A stretch of 64,000 bases of DNA from Diaphorobacter ruginosibacter (GCF_014395975.1 NZ_CP060714.1:4278001-4342000); one strand, 5' to 3'. Counted from the stretch's first letter, positions 1 through 7,963 are shown. Made by a program: numbers and translations. Notes: generated by a model not told the origin, from the sequence alone.

Positions 1-135
1 GCCTTCGAGAGTTCGCTCTCCGATGGCCTGATGTTCGAGCGCCGCCTGTTCCACGGGCTGTTCGCCACCAATGACCAGAAGGAAGGCATGGATGCCTTCG
101 TGAACAAGCGCAAGGCCAACTTCACCAACACCTGA
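1..135 (+). CDS. Enoyl-CoA hydratase/isomerase family protein, C-terminal end only
   Basis: The window opens inside a reading frame whose last 44 residues end in EGMDAFVNKRKANF, the usual end of enoyl-CoA hydratases (crotonase fold), where an EGM-AF--KR-P-F tail closes the trimer-forming helices. The stop TGA lies at 133-135. Family members hydrate trans-2-enoyl-CoA in fatty-acid or aromatic-acid beta-oxidation. The catalytic glutamates lie upstream of the window, so the exact subfamily cannot be judged. The gene is followed by about 70 bases without coding signal and then the tRNA promoter. Confidence 0.7.
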   Translation, partial: AFESSLSDGLMFERRLFHGLFATNDQKEGMDAFVNKRKANFTNT

Positions 136-207
136 CCCATTTGACCGGATCTGACCGGCCCCGACCGGGAAAAACTCATGGCGGCGCTCACAATCCGCCA
201 TGAAATT

Positions 208-236
208 TTTCGTGTTCTCGATTCCTGGGCTATAAT
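208..236 (+). promoter_or_regulatory. Probable promoter of the tRNA-Met pair
   Basis: A perfect -10 hexamer TATAAT lies at 231-236, ten bases before the first mature tRNA base at 247. The -35 region is a T-rich stretch around 207-213 with only weak similarity to TTGACA. The start point would fall near 243, giving a very short 5' leader for RNase P. The -10 is clear; the -35 assignment is inferred. Confidence 0.55.
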
Positions 237-246
237 CTTTGTCTCC

Positions 247-323
247 GGTCGTATAGCTCAGTTGGTTAGAGCGCAGCATTCATAATGCTGATGTCGAAGG
301 TTCAAGTCCCTCTACGACCACCA
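247..323 (+). tRNA. tRNA-Met (CAT), copy 1
   Basis: A 77-base tRNA. The acceptor arms GGTCGTA (247-253) and TACGACC (313-319) pair fully, followed by discriminator A and an encoded CCA. The D-arm contains GCTCAGTTGGTTAGAGC. The anticodon stem CAGCA/TGCTG encloses the loop TTCATAA with anticodon CAT at 281-283, and the T-arm loop is TTCAAGT. The fully paired 1-72 position argues against initiator tRNA. The arms differ from the usual tRNA-Ile2 (CAT), so elongator methionine tRNA is the best call. Confidence 0.95.
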
Positions 324-337
324 GATTCCAGCCCTCA

Positions 338-353
338 GTACTTTCAGAAGTAC
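338..353 (+). other. Small stem-loop between the two tRNA-Met genes
   Basis: GTACTT (338-343) and AAGTAC (348-353) form a six-base-pair hairpin with a TCAG loop in the 59-base spacer (324-382). There is no T-run, so it is not a terminator. It may help present the precursor for tRNA processing; that role is inferred only from its position. Confidence 0.4.
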
Positions 354-382
354 GCTTCCAAGCCTGTGGGTTGCATGAACAG

Positions 383-459
383 GGTCGTATAGCTCAGTTG
401 GTTAGAGCGCAGCATTCATAATGCTGATGTCGAAGGTTCAAGTCCCTCTACGACCACCA
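383..459 (+). tRNA. tRNA-Met (CAT), copy 2
   Basis: Identical base for base over all 77 positions to the copy at 247-323, with anticodon CAT at 417-419 and an encoded CCA at 457-459. The spacer is short and no terminator separates the copies, so they are very likely co-transcribed from the promoter at 208-236 and end at the terminator just downstream. Such tandem identical copies usually arise by unequal recombination and raise tRNA dosage. Confidence 0.95.
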
Positions 460-463
460 ATCG

Positions 464-491
464 AAAAAGCCACGCACAGCGTGGCTTTTTT
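464..491 (+). terminator. Rho-independent terminator of the tRNA-Met operon
   Basis: GCCACGC (469-475), loop ACA, GCGTGGC (479-485), then six Ts (486-491). The run of As before the stem means it could also stop transcripts on the minus strand coming from the sugE gene. Confidence 0.9.
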
Positions 492-544
492 CATTGTCGG
501 GCCGCCGCAAGATGGCCACTCCAGAGAGGCCCTCATACCGACAC

Positions 545-859
545 TCACCCTTGCAACTTCAGCCCGATGATCCCTGCAAAGATCATTCCAATGCAGGCCA
601 GTCGCAGCGGCGAGGCGCTTTCCTGGAACACCACGATGCCGACGACCGTGACGCCGATGGCGCCTATGCCGGTCCAGATGGCGTAGGCGGTGCCGATGGG
701 CAGGCTGCGCAGCGCCGCCGTGAGCAGGGCGATGCTGACAATGGCCGCACCCAGGCCCAGCAGGGCAGGCACCGGCCGGGTCCACCCGGCGGCGGCCTTG
801 AGGGCGAAGGCCATGCCGATTTCCACCAGGCCGGCGAGAAGCAAGAGGATCCAGTCCAT
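545..859 (-). CDS. sugE: Small multidrug resistance (SMR) family transporter, SugE/Gdx type
   Basis: A 104-residue protein with four hydrophobic segments, the standard SMR length. These work as dual-topology dimers in the inner membrane. It carries the essential Glu13 and the motif GTAYAIWTGIGA of the SugE/Gdx branch, whose known members export guanidinium in exchange for protons. Ser42, Tyr59 and Trp62, which line the Gdx binding site, are present, but the usual Trp16 is replaced by Met (EIGMAFALK), so specificity may differ. The start at 859 follows AGGAGATTCTC. It is the last gene of a three-gene minus-strand operon behind the ydcZ-type transporter (29-base gap). No guanidine riboswitch is visible ahead of it. 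Confidence 0.85.
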   Translation of the reverse strand: MDWILLLLAGLVEIGMAFALKAAAGWTRPVPALLGLGAAIVSIALLTAALRSLPIGTAYAIWTGIGAIGVTVVGIVVFQESASPLRLACIGMIFAGIIGLKLQG

Positions 860-888
860 GAGAATCTCCTGGGAATGCGGGGATAGGT

Positions 889-1812
889 TCAAAGCAGCTT
901 GATGATGGCCACGCCGACGAGCAGCAGCGCCACACCGAACTGCCGCAGTGGCGAGACCTCGCGCCGGGGCAGGCGGAACCAGCCTTGCCGGTCGACGAAG
1001 ACGGAGGCAAGCTGCTGGCCCGCCACCGTGAGCCCCACGGCTGCCGAGGCACCGATGACCGGAATCGCCGTGAAGACGGTGGTGACGTAGATGGCCCCGG
1101 CGAAGCCGCCCAGCCAGCCCCACCAGGGCATGGCTGGCAGGCCTTGCAGCCTGGGCGCGGGAGTGCGCAGGAAGAGTGCCGAGAAAAGCAGCACACCCGC
1201 CATGGCCAGTGTGGCGACCAGGAAACTCACGGCGCCGACGGCGAAGGGCGCACCAAGGTCGTTGCGCAGCAGGCCGTTGACCACGCCCTGCACCGGCAGC
1301 ACCGCTCCCGCCAGCAACGCGAGCGCAATCCAGCCAGCCTTGCCTGCAATGGGTTGCGACGGCTGACCGGGCTGGCCCTTCACGATGATCGCGGCACCCG
1401 CCAGAACGGCCAGCATGCCGATCGCGAGAGGCGCATCGATGTCGCGTGGCGCACCACCGGCCAGACCGGCCACATCGAGGGCGAGCGAGGCCAGCATCTG
1501 GCCCGCAATGAAGAGGCCGACCGACACCACGGCCCCGAGGCGCGGAAACAGCAGGATCGTGGAGACGACATAGAACGCGCTGGCCACCCCGCCGACGGCA
1601 TGCCACCAGGGCACCCCGGGCAGAGCGGCAAGCGTGGTCAGCGTGCCGGTGAAAAGCACCAGCACCATCAGCGCCAGCGTGCCCACCGAGAGCTGCAGCG
1701 TGGTCGCCGCAAAGGGGCTGCCGGTGGCCTTGGACAGTTGTGCATTGGCACCCGCCTGCACGGCGAGCAGGCCGCCCGCGATGAGCGATGCCGGGATCAG
1801 AAGGGCTTCCAT
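889..1812 (-). CDS. DMT superfamily permease with two YdcZ-type (DUF606) repeats
   Basis: A 307-residue hydrophobic protein made of two homologous halves (about 1-140 and 155-307), each with repeated motifs such as PWWHAVGG/PWWGWLGG and VSVGLFIAGQMLASL/AAVGLTVAGQQLASV. This is the fused form of the YdcZ/DUF606 permease, in which single-domain versions normally pair. Around ten membrane segments are expected. The substrate is unknown. The start at 1812 follows GGAGAACCTC. A longer open frame upstream to 2199 overlaps the GST gene and has no support. It lies 47 bases after the GST gene and 29 before sugE, suggesting one operon for a detoxification or export function. Confidence 0.85.
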   Translation of the reverse strand: MEALLIPASLIAGGLLAVQAGANAQLSKATGSPFAATTLQLSVGTLALMVLVLFTGTLTTLAALPGVPWWHAVGGVASAFYVVSTILLFPRLGAVVSVGLFIAGQMLASLALDVAGLAGGAPRDIDAPLAIGMLAVLAGAAIIVKGQPGQPSQPIAGKAGWIALALLAGAVLPVQGVVNGLLRNDLGAPFAVGAVSFLVATLAMAGVLLFSALFLRTPAPRLQGLPAMPWWGWLGGFAGAIYVTTVFTAIPVIGASAAVGLTVAGQQLASVFVDRQGWFRLPRREVSPLRQFGVALLLVGVAIIKLL

Positions 1813-1859
1813 GAGGTTCTCCAAAGGAAAATGGGGTTCCGTGAAACGGGGACAGCGGC

Positions 1860-2492
1860 TCAGGCCATCTGCGGCTGCAGCAGCGCCAATCCGCGCTGCA
1901 CGGCGGGGCGTTCGCCGACCTTGCTCAGCCAGGCCTGCACATGCGGCCACTCCGCGACGTCCAGCCCCAGTTCTTCCGTGGTGCGCAACCAGGGGAACAT
2001 GGCGATGTCTGCGATCGAATAGGCATCGCCCGCGATGTAGGGATGGGCGGCAAGACGCCGCTCGATGACGCCGTACAGGCGCCTGGCCTCCCGCGTGTAG
2101 CGTTCCAGCGCCTGCTCGTTGCGGGTGCTCGTGCCGTGGCGGAACCACCAGAGCTGGCCGAGCATGGGCCCGATGCTCGAGGTCTGCAGGAAGAGCCACT
2201 GCAAGGTCTCGCTGCGCCGGACGGGATCGCCCGACAGCAGGCGGCCGGCCTTGTCGGCCAGGTGGATCAGGATGGCGCAGGACTCGAACACCACCTGCTC
2301 ACCGCTGCCGTCGTCGCGCCGATCGACGATGACGGGAATCTTGTTGTTGGGGCTCAGCGCGATGAATTCGGGAAGGTGCTGCTCCCCCTTGCCGAGATCG
2401 ACAGGCACGACCTCGTGCGGCATGCCCAGTTCCTGCAGGGCAATGGCGACCTTGTGGCCATTGGGCGTGTTGGCGGTATGAAAGACGATCAT
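1860..2492 (-). CDS. Glutathione S-transferase family protein
   Basis: 210 residues, the normal GST length. The N-terminal thioredoxin-like domain (about 1-80) has the NTPNGHKVAIALQE segment and the NNKIPVIVD cis-proline loop followed by VFESCAI, where Glu-Ser binds the glutathione gamma-glutamyl group. The all-alpha C-terminal domain contains YSIADIAMFPW, the N-capping box. The pattern resembles nu-class/YghU- or Ure2p-like bacterial GSTs. It probably conjugates or reduces electrophiles in the cytoplasm; the substrate cannot be told. The start at 2492 has AAGGAGCTTCAC upstream. First gene of the operon with the two transporters and divergent from the LysR regulator at 2594. Confidence 0.9.
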   Translation of the reverse strand: MIVFHTANTPNGHKVAIALQELGMPHEVVPVDLGKGEQHLPEFIALSPNNKIPVIVDRRDDGSGEQVVFESCAILIHLADKAGRLLSGDPVRRSETLQWLFLQTSSIGPMLGQLWWFRHGTSTRNEQALERYTREARRLYGVIERRLAAHPYIAGDAYSIADIAMFPWLRTTEELGLDVAEWPHVQAWLSKVGERPAVQRGLALLQPQMA

Positions 2493-2593
2493 GTGAAGCT
2501 CCTTGCAAAGGTGTCGGGGTGACGATGGAGCCGAATGTAGGCTATGCTTCTTCGCAGGGAAATTCCCAAAAATCGCATTTGAGGTATGCATAA
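2493..2593. promoter_or_regulatory. Divergent control region between the GST operon and the LysR gene
   Basis: 101 bases between two divergent starts, AT-richer than the flanks. Two inverted repeats stand out: GGGAA-A-TTCCC at 2557-2567 and GCAT-N7-ATGC at 2575-2589. The second ends just before the lysR start and overlaps its likely ribosome site GAGG at 2581. LysR regulators usually bind dyads in such a divergent region, both to activate the target and to repress their own gene, so these are candidate sites. No clear -10 could be assigned. Confidence 0.45.
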
Positions 2594-3517
2594 ATGCAGA
2601 ACACGGATTGGGACGATCTGCGCGTTTTTCTGGCGGTTGCACGCGAAGGCGCGTTGTCTGCCGCGGCGCGTGCCCTGGGCGTGAACCACTCGACGGTGCT
2701 GCGCCGCCTGGGTGCGCTGGAGTCCCGCATGGACGTGCGCCTGTTCGACCGCCTGCCCACCGGCTATGCAATGACGCTGGCTGGCGAGTCGCTGCGAGAC
2801 CGGCTGCGCGGCGTGGAGGAGCAGATCGACACCGCACAGCGACAGCTCTCCGGACTGGACCTGCGTCTGTCGGGCACCATCCGCATCACGACGACGGACA
2901 CCCTCCTCATCGGCCTGCTCGGCCCCATGCTGGCGGAGTTCCGTGCGCTGCATCCGGGCATCCAGCTGCAGCTCGTGGTCAACAACAGCTTTCTCAGCCT
3001 GAACAAGCGCGAGGCCGACGTAGCCATCCGTCCGAGCAACACACCGCCGGATTACCTGATCGGCCGCCGCGCGGGACGGGTGCAGACGGCCATCTATGCG
3101 TCAAAGGCGTACCTGAAGGCCCGCCCCCGGCACAGGAAGCTGGCCGAACTTGACTGGGTGGCACTGGACGAAGGCCTCTCGCATCTGGCCCAGGCCCGAT
3201 GGCTGCGCACCCACATCCCCATGGAACGCATCGTGGCCCAGGTGGACAGCCTCAATGGCATGACGCAGCTCGTCCGGGCGGGCATGGGCACGGGTCTGCT
3301 GTTGTGCATGCTGGCGGACGGCGACAGGCAATTGGTCCAGATCGAGCCACCTTCCGAGGATCTGGACACCCAGGTCTGGGTGCTGACCCACCCCGACCTG
3401 AAGGACGTGGCCCGGATCAAGGCCTTCACCGATTTCATCCATGCCCGGCTGGCGGCCCACGAGATGGTGCTGGGCACGCCGCGCCGGGTGGAGCGAGGCT
3501 CGGCACCACGGCCCTGA
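2594..3517 (+). CDS. LysR family transcriptional regulator
   Basis: 307 residues, typical for the family. The winged helix-turn-helix is at about 5-64 (DDLRVFLAVAREGALSAAARALGVNHSTVLRRLGALE), followed by a linker helix and a periplasmic-binding-protein-like effector domain (about 90-295). It is transcribed away from the GST/transporter operon, the usual arrangement for a LysR regulator and its target, so control of that operon is inferred. The inducer is unknown. The start at 2594 is 9 bases from GAGG. The gene converges on the phosphatase gene at 3544. Confidence 0.93.
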   Translation: MQNTDWDDLRVFLAVAREGALSAAARALGVNHSTVLRRLGALESRMDVRLFDRLPTGYAMTLAGESLRDRLRGVEEQIDTAQRQLSGLDLRLSGTIRITTTDTLLIGLLGPMLAEFRALHPGIQLQLVVNNSFLSLNKREADVAIRPSNTPPDYLIGRRAGRVQTAIYASKAYLKARPRHRKLAELDWVALDEGLSHLAQARWLRTHIPMERIVAQVDSLNGMTQLVRAGMGTGLLLCMLADGDRQLVQIEPPSEDLDTQVWVLTHPDLKDVARIKAFTDFIHARLAAHEMVLGTPRRVERGSAPRP

Positions 3518-3543
3518 AGACAGGGGCCGGGCAACCGCTGCTG

Positions 3544-4314
3544 CTAGTGAGGTGCTCCCTCCAGCTCGCGAGCGAACGAAGGCAAGGACGCGGATGCCGC
3601 CGTGCACGGCAGCAGCGTATGCAGGTCAAGCAAGGTGAAATGGCCGCGTCGGGCCCCTTCGCGCCAGCCCCCGGTGTCAATGAAATGCACGTTGCCCAGC
3701 GTCTCGACCTTGGCGACCGCGGTATGGCCATGGACCACGGCGCGCACGTTGGTCACCGGCCGCTCGTCGCGCCTCAGGTACCGCTCGCGCGACCACAGGC
3801 AACAGTCGACCGCGCCCTCGCCGAACGCGAATCGCTCGATGTCCTCCCAGTCGTCCGACGGGAAGTCGGCATGGACCATTCCCACGGGCCCCAGGGCCGT
3901 TTGCACCTCGAAGGCCAGCGGAAGACAGGCCAGGCGCTCACCGATGGTCCTGCGCTCGCCTTCGGTGAGGCGCAGCAGCCATTCACCCCCCTGCTGGCAG
4001 TGGTCCACATCGGGCATGGGGTCACCCAAGGCGGTGCGGACGACCATCTGCTCGTGATTGCCCCGGATCGCATGGAACCAGGGCTTGTCGAGCCACTGAA
4101 GCACCAGGTGCGACTCCGGGCCGCGGTCCACCAGGTCGCCGACCGAGAACAGACGGTCCTTGATGGGGTTGAACTGCACGGCGGCCAGCGCCGCCTGCAA
4201 CCGCGAGAAGCAGCCGTGGATGTCGCCCACCGCCAGATCCCTGCCAAGGTGGTTCGCAGAGAAGCGAACCAGCTGCTTCGGGGTGGCGGAGGAACGGAGC
4301 ACGGCATCGGTCAT
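3544..4314 (-). CDS. Metallophosphoesterase, PrpA/PrpB-like serine/threonine phosphatase
   Basis: 256 residues with the full calcineurin-type metal-binding set: GDIHG (about 30), GDLVDRGP (about 58), GNHE (about 85), a histidine near MVHAD and GHT near the C-terminus. This matches bacterial phosphoprotein phosphatases of the PP2A-like PrpA/PrpB kind, which bind two Mn2+ ions and remove phosphate from Ser/Thr, sometimes His. Bis(5'-nucleosyl)-tetraphosphatase (ApaH) is a relative, but the short length and RGPES pattern favour the Prp type. No signal peptide, so cytoplasmic. It stands alone between a convergent lysR gene (26-base gap) and a divergent secreted-protein gene. Confidence 0.85.
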   Translation of the reverse strand: MTDAVLRSSATPKQLVRFSANHLGRDLAVGDIHGCFSRLQAALAAVQFNPIKDRLFSVGDLVDRGPESHLVLQWLDKPWFHAIRGNHEQMVVRTALGDPMPDVDHCQQGGEWLLRLTEGERRTIGERLACLPLAFEVQTALGPVGMVHADFPSDDWEDIERFAFGEGAVDCCLWSRERYLRRDERPVTNVRAVVHGHTAVAKVETLGNVHFIDTGGWREGARRGHFTLLDLHTLLPCTAASASLPSFARELEGAPH

Positions 4315-4353
4315 TCCGCCACTGTACCTTGTGTCAAACCGTAAATTTCGAAG

Positions 4354-4365
4354 GTTTATATAAAC
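4354..4365. promoter_or_regulatory. AT-rich 12-base palindrome in the divergent intergenic region
   Basis: GTTTATATAAAC is a perfect palindrome in the 199 bases between the phosphatase start (4314) and the secreted-protein start (4514). TATATA within it could serve as a -10 on either strand, but no well-spaced -35 accompanies it. The rest of the interval shows no other recognisable signal. Confidence 0.25.
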
Positions 4366-4513
4366 AAATCAGTGAATACCCACCAATTGGCTGCAGCAAT
4401 GAAAACGGGCCGCGACGCCCTGCTCGAATGCCATACGGTTTTCCGGTGTCATGCCGCCACGAGGCGCGAGCCACAGCGGGGACAGATAGAATCGCGGCAC
4501 TTTCAGCCTCTGG

Positions 4514-4951
4514 ATGAACACCATGAACCGCTGTTTCAAGCCACCAGTCCCCCACTTGAAGCCATCGACGACAGCACGCCGCTCTGCACTTGCAGCCACA
4601 GCGACAGCCCTCTGCGCCCTGCTCGCCGCAGTTCCCGTCACCCCCGCCTTCGCCCAGCAGAACCAGACCCTGGAGCATGCCGTGGCGCGCAACTTCCCAC
4701 CCAGCTCGCAGCGTGGCGAGCTGATCATCAAGAGCACGGTGGAAGGCTCGGCAGACGGCAAGGACTATCGCCTGGCCCCCGGCCTTCGCATCTTCAACCA
4801 GCAGAACCAGCTGGTGTTCGCCCACGCCGTGATCGGCAAGAAACTCGATGTCCGCTACCTGGTCGAGCCCAGCACCGGCATGCTGCTCACCGCGTGGATC
4901 CTGACCCAGACCGAGGTCGCCCGGGAACCCAAGCGCAGCTGGCTCAAGTGA
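4514..4951 (+). CDS. Secreted protein of unknown function
   Basis: 145 residues. The N-terminus has a basic segment followed by a hydrophobic stretch (ATATALCALLAAVPVTP) and an AFA-QQ site, a standard Sec signal peptide cleaved near residue 48, leaving about 97 residues in the periplasm. The mature part (QNQTLEHAVARNFPPSSQRGELIIKS and onward) is beta-rich and ends in WILTQTEVAREPKRSWLK. No catalytic motif or cysteine is visible, and I do not recognise a characterised family. Similar small periplasmic proteins occur in Comamonadaceae (from memory). ATG at 4523 is an alternative start. Monocistronic, ahead of miaB. Confidence 0.7.
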   Translation: MNTMNRCFKPPVPHLKPSTTARRSALAATATALCALLAAVPVTPAFAQQNQTLEHAVARNFPPSSQRGELIIKSTVEGSADGKDYRLAPGLRIFNQQNQLVFAHAVIGKKLDVRYLVEPSTGMLLTAWILTQTEVAREPKRSWLK

Positions 4952-5065
4952 GGCCCGCTGGCCGGGCAGCCGGCCCCGCCCCCCTCCTCGCCCCGTGAGC
5001 ACACAGGCCGGACATCCGCCACGCCAGGCGGAGTCTGCGCCGCTTCCATTCTTCCGTCCTTTTCC

Positions 5066-5103
5066 GAACCGATGAGCGCGCGGCCAGCGCCTTCCATCGG
5101 TTC
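5066..5103 (+). other. Stem-loop in the 5' region of miaB
   Basis: GAACCGATG (5066-5074) and CATCGGTTC (5095-5103) give a nine-base-pair stem ending only 11-23 bases before the candidate miaB starts. The 20-base interior can pair further through GCGC segments. There is no T-run. Since no Shine-Dalgarno sequence lies between the stem and the start codons, the hairpin may affect initiation. Confidence 0.45.
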
Positions 5104-5126
5104 ACGCCCTTCGAGTGATGATTGCC

Positions 5127-6467
5127 ATGTCCAAGAAAGTCTTTATCAAAACCTTCGGCTGCCAGATGAACGAGTACGACTCGGACAAGATGGCCGACGT
5201 GCTCGGTGCCGCCCAGGGCTATGAGCCCACGACCAACATGGACGAGGCCGACCTGATCCTCTTCAACACCTGCTCGGTGCGCGAGAAGGCGCAGGAGAAG
5301 GTGTTCAGCGATCTGGGCCGCGTCAAGCACCTCAAGGAAAAGGGCGTGCTGATCGGCGTCGGTGGCTGCGTGGCCAGCCAGGAAGGCGAGGAAATCATCA
5401 AGCGCGCGCCGTTCGTGGACGTGGTGTTCGGCCCGCAGACCCTGCACCGCCTGCCCGAGCTGCTGAACGCGCGCTCCGCCAAGGCCAAGCCTCAGGTGGA
5501 CATTTCGTTCCCCGAGATCGAGAAATTCGACCACCTGCCCCCCGCGCGCGTCGAGGGCGCATCGGCCTTCGTGTCGATCATGGAGGGCTGCTCCAAGTAC
5601 TGCAGCTACTGCGTCGTGCCCTACACGCGCGGCGAAGAGGTGAGCCGTCCGTTCGAGGACGTGCTGGTGGAAGTGGCCGGCCTCGCCGACCAGGGCGTCA
5701 AGGAGATCACGCTGCTGGGCCAGAACGTGAATGCCTACCTCGGCAAGATGGGCGAGACCAGCGAGATCGCCGACTTCGCGCTGCTGCTCGAGTACGTGGC
5801 CGAGATTCCCGGCATCGAGCGCATCCGCTTCACCACCAGCCATCCGAACGAATTCACACCGCGCCTGATCGAGGCCTATGCCCAGCTGCCCAAGCTGGTG
5901 AGCCACCTGCATCTGCCGGTGCAGCATGGCAGCGACAAGATCCTGATGGCGATGAAGCGCGGCTACACGGCCATGGAGTACAAGAGCACGGTGCGCAAGC
6001 TGCGCGCGATCCGTCCGGACCTGGCGATGAGCAGCGACTTCATCGTGGGCTTCCCCGGCGAGACCGAGGATGACTTCCAGAAGATGATGAAGCTGATCCA
6101 CGACATCCGCTTCGACAACTCCTTCAGCTTCATCTTCAGCCCCCGTCCCGGCACGCCCGCCGCCAATCTGCACGACGACACGCCGCACGAGGTGAAGCTG
6201 CGCCGCCTGCAGGAGCTGCAGGCCGTGATCAACCAGAACATCAAGGACATCAGCGAAGAGCGCGTGGGCACCGTTCAGCGCCTGCTGGTCGAAGGCGTCT
6301 CCAAGCGCGACGGCAGCGAACTGATGGGCCGCACCGAGTGCAACCGCGTGGTGAATTTCCCCGGCCAGGAGCGCCTGATCGGCCAGATGATCGATGTGCG
6401 CATCACCGAAGCCAAGACCTACACCCTGCGCGGCGAAGTCGTGTTCAACGAAGGCGTGGCTGCCTAG
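5127..6467 (+). CDS. miaB: tRNA-2-methylthio-N6-dimethylallyladenosine synthase MiaB
   Basis: About 446 residues, the family length. The N-terminal UPF0004 domain starts KKVFIKTFGCQMNEYDSDKM and carries three cysteines for one [4Fe-4S] cluster. The radical SAM core has CSKYCSYCVVPYTRG with the CxxxCxxC cluster motif. The C-terminal TRAM domain (about 380-446) binds tRNA. The enzyme adds the 2-methylthio group to i6A37 of tRNAs reading UNN codons. In-frame GTG (5115) and ATG (5118) lie just upstream. ATG 5127 is chosen because the conserved MSKK start begins there, but no ribosome site decides it. Confidence 0.95.
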   Translation: MSKKVFIKTFGCQMNEYDSDKMADVLGAAQGYEPTTNMDEADLILFNTCSVREKAQEKVFSDLGRVKHLKEKGVLIGVGGCVASQEGEEIIKRAPFVDVVFGPQTLHRLPELLNARSAKAKPQVDISFPEIEKFDHLPPARVEGASAFVSIMEGCSKYCSYCVVPYTRGEEVSRPFEDVLVEVAGLADQGVKEITLLGQNVNAYLGKMGETSEIADFALLLEYVAEIPGIERIRFTTSHPNEFTPRLIEAYAQLPKLVSHLHLPVQHGSDKILMAMKRGYTAMEYKSTVRKLRAIRPDLAMSSDFIVGFPGETEDDFQKMMKLIHDIRFDNSFSFIFSPRPGTPAANLHDDTPHEVKLRRLQELQAVINQNIKDISEERVGTVQRLLVEGVSKRDGSELMGRTECNRVVNFPGQERLIGQMIDVRITEAKTYTLRGEVVFNEGVAA

Positions 6468-6493
6468 TCAATTCGTTTGACCTCGTCGCGGCA

Positions 6494-7963
6494 TCAGCCG
6501 CGGCGCACGAAGCGGCCGGCGCGCGCGTCGGTTCCCCGGCCCGCTTCGGTGTAGCTGAGCTCTCCGTTCACGTAGACCTGCTCGATACCCTCGCTGAACT
6601 GGATCGGATCTTCGAAGCTCGCGCGGTCGCGCACGCGCGTGGGGTCGAACACCACCACGTCGGCATGGAAGCCCTCGCGCAGCTCGCCGCGCTCGGGGAT
6701 GCGGAAGCGCCGCGCCGACAGGCCCGTCATCTTGTGCACGGCCTGCTCCATGCTCATCAGGTTCTTCTCGCGCCAGTAGCTCGCGAGCACCCGGGGAAAA
6801 GCCCCCCACAGGCGCGGATGCGGCCGTACGTCGTGCGGCAGGCCGTCCGAGCCGATCATGCTCTGCGGATGCGCCACCACGCGGTCCACGTCCTCGTCGC
6901 ACATCTGGAAATAGCAGGCGTTGCCGGGCTTGAGCCGCTCGGCCGCCGTCTGCTGGTCGACATTCCATTCGGCGGCAATGTCCTTGAGATAGCGGCCCAT
7001 CATCTCGGGATGCGATTCGCTGTTGGTGATGAGGATGTCGATCACGCCATCGGCCAGGTCGGGCCGCAGCACGGTGGAGCCGGCGGTATAGGGATAGACG
7101 TCGAGCCCCGCACCCTGCTCCTCGGCCAGCTTCTCGATCAGCGCCAGCGTCTCGCGTGCGCGGCCCCAGTTGCTCGGGCCGCAGCACTTGTGGTGCGAGA
7201 AGATCACCGGCACGCCGGCGCTGCGCGCGGTGTCCGCGGCCTCCATCATCGACGGCAGCAGTGTTTCGAGTTCGCTGCGGATGTGCGTGGCGTACACGCC
7301 TCCATGGCGTGCCACCTCGGTGGCCAGCGGGACCAGTTCGTCGATGTCGGCGGCAAACGCCGGTTCATAGAACACACCGGACGACAGCCCCAGCGCGCCG
7401 GCCAGCATCGCCTCGCGCACGTCGGCGAGCATCGCATCGCGTTCCGCCACCGTCGCGGTACGGCCCAGATCCTCCATGTGCTTGATGCGCAGCGCCGTAT
7501 GCCCCAGCAGCGCCGCCACGTTCACGCAGGGGTGTCCCGCATCGACCGCGTCGGCGTAATCGCCAAAGCTGCCGAAGCGGAATTGCTGGTCACCCAGCAG
7601 CGACAGCGGTGAAATGGGCGCCTGGGTGATCACCGGCGCCAGCGAGATGCCGCAGTTGCCCACGATGACTGTGGTGATGCCCTGCGAGAGCTTGGGCAGG
7701 TTCTGCGGCATGTCGAGCACGGTCGCGTCGTCGTGCGTATGCACGTCGATGAAGCCGGGGGCGATCACCTTGCCCGCGCAGTCGATCTCGGTCGCGGTCA
7801 CGCCCTCGGCTCCGAGCGCTGCGAGATGCTCCGCCACCCGCGCCTCGGAAAGGCCGGCGCCCAGTGCGGCAATTCGTCCGCCGGCGATGAGCAGGTCACC
7901 CTTCCATGCGGGAGCCATCGTGCCGTCCACGATCTGCCCGCCACGCAGCCACGTTGCCTTCAT
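6494..7963 (-). CDS. N-acyl-D-amino-acid deacylase (D-aminoacylase)
   Basis: 489 residues, amidohydrolase superfamily. The N-terminal beta domain leads to GFIDVHTHDD (metal-binding HxH), VGNCGISL (the bridging cysteine typical of D-aminoacylases), ATHIRSE, FSHHKCCG and a late Asp-containing SMIGSDGLPHD. It ends in the usual FHADVVVFDP beta-domain return. Known members hydrolyse N-acyl-D-amino acids to the D-amino acid and a carboxylate in the cytoplasm. It is the last gene of the minus-strand operon that also carries a peptide ABC transporter and a DSD-type enzyme, fitting catabolism of D-amino-acid derivatives. It converges with miaB (26-base gap). Confidence 0.92.
   Translation of the reverse strand: MKATWLRGGQIVDGTMAPAWKGDLLIAGGRIAALGAGLSEARVAEHLAALGAEGVTATEIDCAGKVIAPGFIDVHTHDDATVLDMPQNLPKLSQGITTVIVGNCGISLAPVITQAPISPLSLLGDQQFRFGSFGDYADAVDAGHPCVNVAALLGHTALRIKHMEDLGRTATVAERDAMLADVREAMLAGALGLSSGVFYEPAFAADIDELVPLATEVARHGGVYATHIRSELETLLPSMMEAADTARSAGVPVIFSHHKCCGPSNWGRARETLALIEKLAEEQGAGLDVYPYTAGSTVLRPDLADGVIDILITNSESHPEMMGRYLKDIAAEWNVDQQTAAERLKPGNACYFQMCDEDVDRVVAHPQSMIGSDGLPHDVRPHPRLWGAFPRVLASYWREKNLMSMEQAVHKMTGLSARRFRIPERGELREGFHADVVVFDPTRVRDRASFEDPIQFSEGIEQVYVNGELSYTEAGRGTDARAGRFVRRG

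Noticed and set aside
247..459. The tRNA pair as a possible integration site
   Set aside because: Both copies are intact, with no partial 3' duplicate or integrase gene nearby, so there is no sign of an inserted island.
494..886. Plus-strand frame opposite sugE
   Set aside because: Antisense to a well-supported SMR gene; composition is Gly/Asp/Arg-rich with no motif.
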